Positions 7,079 through 13,655 of a DNA stretch of 13,655 nucleotides are shown one piece after another. Positions within the stretch are counted from its first letter, which is position 1, and every line of letters begins with the position of its first letter. This DNA is from Chromatiales bacterium (GTDB taxonomy: Bacteria > Pseudomonadota > Gammaproteobacteria > SZUA-152). Made by a program: the position numbers and the translations under genes. The notes beneath the pieces are model-generated. The model searched no databases. It saw only the letters and a program-made list of their open reading frames with translations, and was not told where the DNA came from. The DNA lies in assembly GCA_026999335.1 (NCBI GenBank), contig JALTPW010000173.1, positions 1-13,655 of the forward strand, written 5' to 3'.

Positions 7079-8290
7079 ATGTACAAAATTTCCCTAAAAC
7101 CCCTCCTGTTGGCGGCCCTGCTTGGCACCGTCCCACTGGTGTTTGCTGCGCCGAATCTGGACGAAGCGATCCAGGCCGCCGTGCAGCGGCACCCCCAATT
7201 TCAGCAGGCTGACAGTGAGCGGGCGCTGGGCAAGGGCTACCGGCAGCAGGCCGACAGCTGGCTGGGCGGCGATCCTTCCGCCAGCCTGAGCTACTACTCC
7301 GACCAGGTCGGCAGTGACAATGGCTACCGGGAAATGGAGGCCGCCGTTTCCCTGCCGTTGTGGATGCCCGGTCAACGTGATGCCAGACAGAACCTGGCGC
7401 AGGCCATCAGTGCACAGGCCGATGCCAGCATGGCTTTGCTGCGCTGGCAGGTCGCTGGTGAAGTGCTGGAGTTGATCTGGTCCCTGCGCCTAATTGCCAG
7501 TGACGAAGAACTGGCCGATGCTCAGTGGGCCTCGGCGCGGCAACTGGAAAAGGCGGTCGAGCGCCGCGTCGGGGCGGGCGAGCTGGCGCGTGCTGATCTG
7601 CTGATGGTGCAGCAGGACACGCTGAGCCGCGAAGTGGAGCACGAAAATGCCCGCATGGCGCGGGATTCAGCCACCGCCACTTGGCAGGCCTATACCGGCC
7701 TGGCTGAGGTGCCAGCGCTACCGGCCGATCAGCCTCCACTGGGAAAAAAACTGGGTATCTCTCATCCTCTGTTGCAGCGCGAGCAGCTGCGTGTCGCACA
7801 GATGACGGCACGCCGTAATGACAGCCGCCGGCAGCGCCAGTCGGCCCCCGAGGTGACCCTTTATGCCAAGCGGGACCGTGGCTCGGTCGAGGATCCCTTC
7901 GGCAATTCCCTCGGTGCGGAGATCAGCTTGCCCTTCGGCAGCAAATACAGCACTGCGCCGCAGGTGGCGGAGAGCGAAGCGGCGCTGGCCCGGGCCCGCA
8001 TGGGACTGGCAGCGGCAAAACGGCGGCTCGAACTGAAGCAGGTGCAGATCGATCAGGCGTTGAAGCGCAGTAAAAAGGCCCTGGCCCTGGCCGAGCGGCA
8101 GAACCAGCTGGCCGATACCCGCATGAGCATGAGCCAGCGCGCCTTCGACCTCGGCGAGAGTGATCTGTTTCTTTTGTTACAGGCGCGCAGCCAGGCCGCC
8201 GCTGCGGCACGCAACCTGACCCGTACCCGTATTGAATATCAGCGCGCCGTGAGCCGCTACAACCACCTTTTGGGAGAAATTCCGCAATGA
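7079..8290 (+). CDS. TolC-family outer-membrane channel of a heavy-metal RND efflux pump
   Basis: A 403-aa outer-membrane factor (CzcC/CusC type) that would form the exit duct of the tripartite pump with the next two proteins. Residues 1-23 form a signal peptide ending VFA-A. The mature part shows the duplicated long amphipathic helices of the family: alanine- and glutamine-rich segments such as SAQADASMALLRWQ, a LEKAVERRVGAGELARADLL segment in the first half, and QRAFDLGESDLFLLLQARSQA in the second. I prefer ATG 7079 because it gives a canonical signal peptide; ATG 7070 and GTG 7046 are in frame, and no start has a convincing Shine-Dalgarno. Unlike CusC there is no lipobox cysteine. Its stop overlaps the adaptor start by 4 nt. 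Family certain; metal not deducible from this protein. Confidence 0.9.
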   Translation: MYKISLKPLLLAALLGTVPLVFAAPNLDEAIQAAVQRHPQFQQADSERALGKGYRQQADSWLGGDPSASLSYYSDQVGSDNGYREMEAAVSLPLWMPGQRDARQNLAQAISAQADASMALLRWQVAGEVLELIWSLRLIASDEELADAQWASARQLEKAVERRVGAGELARADLLMVQQDTLSREVEHENARMARDSATATWQAYTGLAEVPALPADQPPLGKKLGISHPLLQREQLRVAQMTARRNDSRRQRQSAPEVTLYAKRDRGSVEDPFGNSLGAEISLPFGSKYSTAPQVAESEAALARARMGLAAAKRRLELKQVQIDQALKRSKKALALAERQNQLADTRMSMSQRAFDLGESDLFLLLQARSQAAAAARNLTRTRIEYQRAVSRYNHLLGEIPQ

Positions 8291-9384
8291 TGACCCTGTC
8301 ACGTAATGCCATTCTGCTGTTTGCCGTGGCGCTGGGCGGTAGCCCCCTGTTGGCCGCAGACCTGATTCCCATGAGCCAGGAGCAGCGTCAGGCCATGGGC
8401 ATGCGCACGGCGCCGGTGGCAGTGGCGACCCAGTCGTGGAGCGTGGCCTATCCGGCCCAGGTGCAGGTGCCGACCGCCCAGTTGCGCGTGGTCAGCACTC
8501 CCCTCAGCGGTCTGTTGGAGAGTCTGTTGGTGGCCGAAGGCGATGCGGTGAAACAGGGTCAGGCGCTGGCGTCGATACTCAGTCCCGAATTGCTGAGCCT
8601 GCAACGCAGTTATTTACAAGCCCTCAGCCAGCTGGATCTGGCCCGTTCCGACTGGGAGCGTGATCGCCAGCTGCTGGAGGAAGGCATCATCGCCGAACGT
8701 CGTTACCAGACCACCCATGCCCACTACGTGCAGGTGCGCACCGAGGTGGAGCAGGGTCAGCAGACCCTGCAACTGGCGGGAATGGATCGCAGCGCCCTGA
8801 AGCGCCTCGCCGAGGAGCGTCAGCTTTCCGGCACTCTGACCGTGCGCTCGCCCCTCGATGGCGTGGTGCTGGAGCGCATAGCGACGCCGGGACAGCGTCT
8901 CAATGCCCTCGATCCCCTGTACCGCATCGGCCGCCTGCAGCCGCTCTGGCTGGAAATCCATGTACCGCTGGAGCGTCTGTCGCAGATTGCCATGGGCAGC
9001 ACGGTGCGCGTGACGGCACCCGCAGTAGAAGGCAAGGTGATCACCATTGGTCGCATGGTGCACGGTGCCGACCAGGGCGTGCTGGTACGTGCCGAGGTCA
9101 ACGCCGGGGCGCAACGTTTGCACCCGGGGCAGTTCATCGAGGTGGAACTGGCCAGTGGCCGTGCCGGGCGTCACTACCGGATTCCCCTTGGCGCGCTGGT
9201 TCGCCAGGGGGGGAAGACCTGGGTATTCGTCGCCCGTGACACGGGTTTCCTCGCCATGCCGGTGACCATCCGCGCAGAGGAGAGCAATGCGGTGGTGGTC
9301 AGTGCTGACCTACAGCCGGGTGACCAGGTGGTGATGGCTGGCACCGCCGCGCTCAAGGCGGCCTGGCTGGAGGGCGCAGAATAA
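8287..9384 (+). CDS. Periplasmic adaptor (membrane fusion protein) of the RND efflux pump
   Basis: A 365-aa CzcB/CusB-family adaptor linking the inner-membrane permease to the outer-membrane channel. Residues 1-23 are a signal peptide (LLFAVALGGSPLLAA). Next comes a barrel-sandwich/lipoyl half (PLSGLLESLLVAEGDAVKQGQALASI, about 72-97), then a helical hairpin of about 100 residues with a heptad-like Leu/Gln pattern. The second lipoyl half follows (LTVRSPLDGVVLERIATPGQ), then a beta-barrel and a membrane-proximal domain. It lacks the long His-rich or CXXC metal-binding extension found in some CzcB and CusB-like adaptors. ATG 8287 overlaps the channel gene stop as ATGA; GGGAG lies at 8272-8276. 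The stop overlaps the permease ATG by 1 nt (TAATG). The assignment is firm. Confidence 0.93.
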   Translation: MMTLSRNAILLFAVALGGSPLLAADLIPMSQEQRQAMGMRTAPVAVATQSWSVAYPAQVQVPTAQLRVVSTPLSGLLESLLVAEGDAVKQGQALASILSPELLSLQRSYLQALSQLDLARSDWERDRQLLEEGIIAERRYQTTHAHYVQVRTEVEQGQQTLQLAGMDRSALKRLAEERQLSGTLTVRSPLDGVVLERIATPGQRLNALDPLYRIGRLQPLWLEIHVPLERLSQIAMGSTVRVTAPAVEGKVITIGRMVHGADQGVLVRAEVNAGAQRLHPGQFIEVELASGRAGRHYRIPLGALVRQGGKTWVFVARDTGFLAMPVTIRAEESNAVVVSADLQPGDQVVMAGTAALKAAWLEGAE

Positions 9385-12300
9385 TGTTTGCGCGCCTGAT
9401 CCAATTCGCCCTCACCCAGCGTCTGTTGATGTTGTTGGTCGCCCTGCTGCTGATCGGTGGTGGCTGGATGGCCTTTCAAAAAACCCCCATCGATGCCTTT
9501 CCCGATGTTTCCAGCACCCAGGTAAAAATCATCATCAAGGCCGCCGGCATGACGCCGGAAGAGGTGGAGGCGCGCATCACCGCGCCGGTAGAGGTGGAGA
9601 TGCTGGGCATCCCGCACATGGCCATGCTGCGTTCAGTGGCCAAGTACGCCCTCACCGATATCACCGTCGATTTCGAGGAAGGGACGGATATCTACTGGGC
9701 ACGCCAGCAGGTGGCGGAGCGCCTCGGTGCCATCTGGGCCGATCTGCCGGCGGATATTAGCGGCGGCATGGCGCCCATGACCACGCCGCTGGGCGAGATG
9801 TTCATGTTTACCATCGAAGGTGGCGGTCTGTCGCTGATCGAACACCGTGATCTGCTCGACTGGGTGATTCGTCCCGCCCTGCGCACCGTGCCCGGAGTGG
9901 CCGATGTCAATGCCCTCGGCGGCAAGGCGCGCACCTATGAAGTGGTACCGGATCAAGCCCGCCTGCTGGCGCGTGGCATCAGCGCCCTGCAATTGCAGCA
10001 GGCCCTGCGCGACAACAACCGCAACGACGGTGCCGGGCGTCTCAACGATGGTGAGGAAGTGTTACTGGTGCGCACCGAAGGTGCTATTCAGAGCCTGGAC
10101 GACGTGCGCGCCATCGTTGTGCGCGCCGATATGCAGCAACCGGTGCGGGTGGCCGACGTGGCCGAGGTGCGCATCGGCTCGTTGACCCGCTACGGCGCCG
10201 TCACCCACGACGGCAAAGGCGAAGTGGTGCAAGGTCTGGTGCTGGGGTTGCGCGGTGCCAATGCCCGCGAGGTGGTGGCCGGCATCCACGCCAAGCTGGA
10301 CGAATTGCGCCCCGGCCTGCCAGCGGATGTGGAGGTCAATGTCTTCTATGATCGCGGCCAACTGGTGGATCGCGCCGTGGGTACTGTCACCAGCGCCCTC
10401 GGCGAGGCCATCGTGTTCGTGCTGATTTTGCTGGTGCTGTTCCTCGGCGACCTGCGTGCGGCGTTGACCGTGGCGCTAGTGTTGCCATTGGCGGCGCTGG
10501 TGACCTTTATCTTCATGTACCTGTTCGGCATGTCGGCCAACCTCATGTCCCTCGGTGGCCTGGCCATTGCCATCGGCATGCTGGTGGATGCCGCCGTGGT
10601 GGTAGTGGAGAACGTGGTCAGCCATCTGTCGCGCGAAAAGGGCCGCCGTCTGCCACGCCTGCACCTGATTTTCCGCGCGGTGCGTGAAGTTTCTGTCCCC
10701 ATGGTCTCGGGTATTAGCATTATCATCATTGTCTTCCTGCCCCTGCTGACCTTGCAGGGCCTGGAGGGCAAGCTGTTTTCGCCGGTGGCGCTGACCATCG
10801 TCTTTGCCCTGTCCGGCTCACTGCTACTGTCGCTGACGGTCATTCCGGTGCTGGCTTCCTTTTTGCTGGGTAAGGTGGCGCACGGCGATCCGTGGTTGGT
10901 GCGGCAGATGCTGAGACTTTACATGCCGGCGCTGGACTGGTCTTTTCGTCACAGCCGCGTCGTGTTCGGCATCGCCCTGCTGGCCATGCTGGCGGCCGCT
11001 GCACTGTACACCCAGGTGGGCAAGACCTTCATGCCGACCATGGACGAGGGCAACATGATCGTGCAGCTGGAAAAACTGCCGTCCATCAGTCTGGAAGAAT
11101 CCCTCGCTATCGACACCCGCTTCCAACAGGCATTGATGAAACGAGTGCCGGAGGTGGTGGGCGTGGTGTCACGCACCGGTTCCGATGAGCTGGGTCTGGA
11201 TCCCATGGGGCTCAATGACACTGACAGTTTTCTGATCCTCAAGCCGCACGAGGAGTGGACAGTGCCCGACAAGGCGGCACTGGTGGAAAACATCCGCGCC
11301 GTAATGGCCGATTTTCCCGGCGTCACCTTCGCCTTCACCCAACCCATCGAGATGCGCGTCGATGAGATGCTTACCGGCGTGCGCGGCGATCTGGCGATCA
11401 AGATTTTTGGCGAAGACCAGGAGGATCTCAACCGCACCGCCGATGCCATCGTCAAGGTGGTGCAGGGTATCGAGGGCACAGAGGAGGTCTACACGCCGCG
11501 CAACGAAGGTGCGCAGTACTACCGGCTGGTGGTGGATCGGCTTGCCACCGGGCGTCTCGGTCTCAGCGTGGAAGAGCTGGAAGATCTGCTGCGCACGCAG
11601 ATCGAGGGTATGCAGGTGGGTACGGTGTATCAGGGCATCCGTCGTATCCCGCTGGTGATCCGCGGTGCGCAGAACCTGCGTGATTCGCCCACCAGTTTTG
11701 CCGGTCAGCATATCGTGCTGAGCGACGGTCGCCGCGTGCGTTTGGCCGACATCGTCCACATCGAGCGCAGTGAGGGCCCGGTGATGGTCAAGCGCGAGCG
11801 CGCCAAGCGCATGGCGGTGGTGGTGGCCAGTGTTTCCGGGCGCGATCTGGTCGGCTTCGTCGAAGAGGCGAGGGCACGCGTCGGCAGTGAGGTCAAACTG
11901 CCCACCGGCTACTATCTGGAGTGGGGTGGCCAGTTCGAAAACCAACAGCGTGCGGCCACCCGTCTGGCCATTGTGGTGCCAGTGGCCCTGGGGCTGATTT
12001 TTCTCATTCTGTTCACCACCTTCCGCTCCCTGCGCCAGGCGGTGCTGGTGCTGACCAATATCCCCTTCGCCATGATCGGCGGCGTGGTCGCCCTGTGGCT
12101 GACGGGTGAGTACCTGTCCGTGCCGGCCTCTGTGGGTTTCATTGCTCTGCTGGGTATCGCGGTGCTCAACGGTGTGGTGATGGTGACCTATTTCAATCAG
12201 CTGCTGGCCCTGGGACAGGATATCGGCACGGTGGTCATCGAAGGCGCCCGGCGTCGATTGCGCCCGGTGATGATGACCGCCACCATCGCCGCCTTTGGCC

Positions 12301-12488
12301 TGGTGCCGTTGCTGTTCGCCAGCGGCCCCGGCTCCGAGATCCAGCGTCCGCTGGCCATCGTGGTGATCGGCGGGCTGGTCAGCTCCACCCTGCTGACCCT
12401 GATCCTGCTGCCCATCCTTTACCGCCGCTTCGGCACCGTGCGCGAGCCCATTAGCGATCATTCCGCCACCAAGCCCCAGGAAGCCTGA
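9384..12488 (+). CDS. czcA: CzcA/CusA-family heavy-metal RND permease (HME-RND)
   Basis: A 1034-aa proton-driven inner-membrane permease exporting metal ions through the tripartite pump. Length, 12-TM layout (TM1 about 10-30; TM2-6 about 340-500; TM7 about 525-545; TM8-12 about 865-1020) and two large periplasmic loops match the family. In TM4 D402 and E409 are present (motif VDAAVVVVEN), equivalent to CzcA D408 and E415, but the position of CzcA D402 is Ala396. In the periplasmic loop the positions I align with the CusA methionine triad (M573, M623, M672) are Gln, Asp and Gln. The C-terminal half has CzcA-like GIAVLNGVVM and RLRPVMMTA, not the CusA Glu/Lys forms. A divalent-type substrate is more likely than Cu(I)/Ag(I), but TM4 is atypical. 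GGAGG lies 10 nt before the ATG. The czcA symbol marks family, not proven substrate. Confidence 0.93.
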   Translation: MFARLIQFALTQRLLMLLVALLLIGGGWMAFQKTPIDAFPDVSSTQVKIIIKAAGMTPEEVEARITAPVEVEMLGIPHMAMLRSVAKYALTDITVDFEEGTDIYWARQQVAERLGAIWADLPADISGGMAPMTTPLGEMFMFTIEGGGLSLIEHRDLLDWVIRPALRTVPGVADVNALGGKARTYEVVPDQARLLARGISALQLQQALRDNNRNDGAGRLNDGEEVLLVRTEGAIQSLDDVRAIVVRADMQQPVRVADVAEVRIGSLTRYGAVTHDGKGEVVQGLVLGLRGANAREVVAGIHAKLDELRPGLPADVEVNVFYDRGQLVDRAVGTVTSALGEAIVFVLILLVLFLGDLRAALTVALVLPLAALVTFIFMYLFGMSANLMSLGGLAIAIGMLVDAAVVVVENVVSHLSREKGRRLPRLHLIFRAVREVSVPMVSGISIIIIVFLPLLTLQGLEGKLFSPVALTIVFALSGSLLLSLTVIPVLASFLLGKVAHGDPWLVRQMLRLYMPALDWSFRHSRVVFGIALLAMLAAAALYTQVGKTFMPTMDEGNMIVQLEKLPSISLEESLAIDTRFQQALMKRVPEVVGVVSRTGSDELGLDPMGLNDTDSFLILKPHEEWTVPDKAALVENIRAVMADFPGVTFAFTQPIEMRVDEMLTGVRGDLAIKIFGEDQEDLNRTADAIVKVVQGIEGTEEVYTPRNEGAQYYRLVVDRLATGRLGLSVEELEDLLRTQIEGMQVGTVYQGIRRIPLVIRGAQNLRDSPTSFAGQHIVLSDGRRVRLADIVHIERSEGPVMVKRERAKRMAVVVASVSGRDLVGFVEEARARVGSEVKLPTGYYLEWGGQFENQQRAATRLAIVVPVALGLIFLILFTTFRSLRQAVLVLTNIPFAMIGGVVALWLTGEYLSVPASVGFIALLGIAVLNGVVMVTYFNQLLALGQDIGTVVIEGARRRLRPVMMTATIAAFGLVPLLFASGPGSEIQRPLAIVVIGGLVSSTLLTLILLPILYRRFGTVREPISDHSATKPQEA

Positions 12489-12489
12489 C

Positions 12490-12798
12490 ATGAGTGATAG
12501 CGAACTGACTCTGCTTTCCTTGGTTGTCTCACCGATGATCGAAGACAGCCTGGTGGACTGGTTGCTGGCGCGTGACGAAGTGCCTGGTTTTACCAGCGCT
12601 GCGGTCAATGGCCATGGTAGCTCCACCCATTCCATGAGCCTCGCTGAGCAGGTCTCCGGCCGCCGCCGGCAAGTGTTGTTTCAGCTTCATCTGCCGGCGC
12701 TACAGGCGCAGTCACTGGTGACGGCATTGAAACGGGATTTTGGTGATAGCGGCATCCACTACTGGCTGGTGCCAGTGCTGGCCTGCGGGCATTTATAG
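12490..12798 (+). CDS. DUF3240 family protein, partner of the RND pump
   Basis: A 102-aa soluble protein of the DUF3240 family, which recurs directly downstream of CzcA/CusA-type permeases; function not established. Visible family features are an acidic N-terminal strand/helix ending LVDWLL, the GHGSS segment (41-45), the conserved basic stretch SLAEQVSGRRRQ (50-61), and the C-terminal IHYWLVPVLACGHL. The alpha-beta pattern suggests a small ferredoxin-like or PII-like fold, which is inference. It has no signal peptide, so it should be cytoplasmic. It starts 1 nt after the permease stop with AGGA at 12478-12481, so it is co-translated with the pump; a sensory or modulatory role on permease activity is plausible but unproven. 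His43, His90, His101 and Cys99 are possible metal ligands. Confidence 0.85.
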   Translation: MSDSELTLLSLVVSPMIEDSLVDWLLARDEVPGFTSAAVNGHGSSTHSMSLAEQVSGRRRQVLFQLHLPALQAQSLVTALKRDFGDSGIHYWLVPVLACGHL

Positions 12799-13153
12799 CG
12801 TATTTGGGGCGGAGAGGTGGTTTCCCACGCCTGCTTTCAGATAGGTATGTTTCACTGCTGTCCCGTTAACAGGCGATTGCCGTGTTGCAAACGCCCGGTT
12901 TGCGGGGGGAGTCGTCTGCTTGAGGGTGTTTTTGAGACATGAATTCGGACAACCCCTCTACGTCATGCCGGGCTTGACCCGGCATCCAGGACGTCATTGA
13001 AACCACTGGATTCCGGGTCAAGTCCGGCATGACGATGTGTTGTTAGCGGGGCAGCACTGGTATTATTTGGCATTTATCCGGCATCAGGTTTTTTGTTAGA
13101 CTGATCCTGATTTCGCCGTTTTTCACGGCCATATATGTCAAGGAAATTACGCC
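12799..13153. other. Intergenic region before the serpin lipoprotein gene
   Basis: A 355-bp stretch with no plausible gene. It contains a weak GCAAAC/GTTTGC hairpin (12887-12903) without a U-tract and the long palindromic element at 12961-13034. An AT-rich stretch with a T-run lies near 13089-13095, and a small GCCGT/ACGGC hairpin (13115-13129) lies 25 nt before the next start. No intrinsic terminator for the efflux operon is evident. A promoter for the serpin gene presumably lies between 13035 and 13135, but I could not pick a credible -35/-10 pair. Confidence 0.6.
12961..13034. repeat. MITE-like near-perfect inverted repeat
   Basis: Arms of 29 nt (12961-12989 and 13006-13034) are inverted copies with two mismatches around a 16-nt centre. 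The terminal 11 bp, CGTCATGCCGG / CCGGCATGACG, are exact. The layout matches widespread small non-coding palindromes of proteobacteria and the degenerate copy at 6909-6975. It has no coding capacity, would fold into a very stable hairpin in RNA, and could limit transcription between the DUF3240 gene and the serpin gene. Confidence 0.85.
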
Positions 13154-13655
13154 ATGCCCCAGGGAAAGTCCGTCCGTCTTCTCAGGACTCGATCCATTCT
13201 CCTCTTGTCGGGTCTCCTACTGTGGTTGACAGGCTGCGCCGAAGAGACGCCGCCGGTTGCAGAGGCAGACGATCCAGGCACCACCATCGAAGCGTTCACC
13301 GTTAAGACCTCGACCGCCGGAGTTGTCGACGCAGATATCGATGACCTGGTGAGCTTCAGCAATGACCTGGCCCTTGACCTGTTCCGTTATTCCCAAAACG
13401 GTGATGGCACCTCAAACAACGTGCTGGCAATCTATGGCATCGGCCAGCTGCTGGCCATGAGTGCGGCTGGTGCGGCGGGCACCACGGCCGAGGAATACCG
13501 AGCCGTGCTGGGTGCCTTTCCGGACATATCACTGACGGCCCTGCCGGTGGCAATGCAGCGCCTGAACCGGCAATTGGGAGCCGAAGGCGGTAACGATGCC
13601 TCGTCCTTTGCCGTGACCAACACCGTCCTTCTGCAAATGGGCTACCGCTTTCGCA
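13154..13655 (+). CDS. Serpin-family lipoprotein (N-terminal part, cut by window end)
   Basis: The first 167 residues of a probable serine protease inhibitor anchored to the envelope by a lipid. ATG 13154 has AAGGA at 13140-13144, 9 nt upstream. Residues 1-28 are a lipoprotein signal (RSILLLSGLLLWLTGC; lipobox LTGC, Cys28), and Ala29 at +2 suggests outer-membrane sorting. After an acidic, Pro-rich linker (29-60) comes a serpin N-terminal region: SNDLALDLFRYS (helix A), NNVLAIYGIGQLLAMSAAGAAGTTAEEYRAVLG (helix B/C-like, 88-120, with the family's GA.G.T spacing), and a SSFAVTNTVLLQMGYRFR segment matching the family's ..N.i..q.g....f. strand. The usual N-V-x-F-S-P-x-S-I is replaced by NNVLAIYGIG. 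The reactive-centre loop is beyond the window, so inhibitory capacity and target are unknown. Serpin identity is by pattern recognition. Confidence 0.82.
   Translation, partial: MPQGKSVRLLRTRSILLLSGLLLWLTGCAEETPPVAEADDPGTTIEAFTVKTSTAGVVDADIDDLVSFSNDLALDLFRYSQNGDGTSNNVLAIYGIGQLLAMSAAGAAGTTAEEYRAVLGAFPDISLTALPVAMQRLNRQLGAEGGNDASSFAVTNTVLLQMGYRFR

Noticed and set aside
8287..12488. A silver/copper (Cus) assignment for the efflux system
   Set aside because: The permease positions aligned with the CusA methionine triad are Gln, Asp and Gln, the channel lacks the CusC lipobox, and no CusF-like protein is present. Only the TM4 Ala resembles CusA.
11169..12635. A 488-codon open frame on the minus strand, antisense to the RND permease
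   Set aside because: Its product is extremely rich in His, Gln and Gly with no domain pattern, as expected from the complement of a GC-rich coding strand. The + strand gene is a complete, strongly conserved permease.
12887..12903. GCAAAC/GTTTGC hairpin as terminator of the efflux operon
   Set aside because: The stem is only 6 bp and is followed by G-rich sequence instead of a U-tract, so it does not meet the criteria for an intrinsic terminator.

Overview
The window reads as an ordinary stretch of chromosome from a gammaproteobacterium. The gene families, gene order and moderately GC-rich coding sequence resemble Chromatiales-like or sulphur-oxidiser-like lineages. That placement is inferred from gene content only; no rRNA or tRNA is present to anchor it.

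Left part (1-2909): a large membrane-bound cyclic-di-GMP enzyme (CHASE-PAS-GGDEF-EAL) on the + strand, possibly preceded by a very short overlapping upstream reading frame. A strong 21-bp inverted repeat (2926-2976) separates it from a convergent, tightly packed minus-strand operon (4973 down to 2996). Read in transcription order this operon is yciB/ispZ (septation-type inner-membrane protein), a YciI-family gene, a bolA-family gene and a secreted parvulin-type prolyl isomerase. Divergently from yciB runs rnm (PHP-domain RNase AM) overlapping yciO (Sua5/YciO/YrdC family).

Middle (6549-7078): about 530 bp without a convincing gene. It is rich in inverted and direct repeats: a perfect 11-bp hairpin, a possible terminator, a direct repeat with 50-bp spacing, and a degenerate MITE-like palindrome of a widespread type.

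Right part (7079-12798): a four-gene, translationally coupled heavy-metal RND efflux operon on the + strand. It encodes an outer-membrane TolC-type channel, a periplasmic adaptor, a CzcA/CusA-family permease and a DUF3240 protein. The three efflux proteins would form an envelope-spanning pump. DUF3240 proteins are small, of unknown function, and recur beside such pumps. The permease keeps CzcA-like residues at most diagnostic positions but has Ala where CzcA has its first TM4 Asp, so the metal is uncertain. No metal-responsive regulator is in the window.

Right edge (12799-13655): a 355-bp intergenic region containing a near-perfect 29-bp inverted repeat of the same general type as the degenerate one upstream of the pump operon. 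After it begins a lipoprotein with an N-terminal serpin (serine protease inhibitor) fold, cut by the window end. I found no wholly new multi-gene system. The best leads are the lipidated bacterial serpin, the unusual metal-site signature of the permease with its DUF3240 partner, and the repeat-bounded position of the pump operon.
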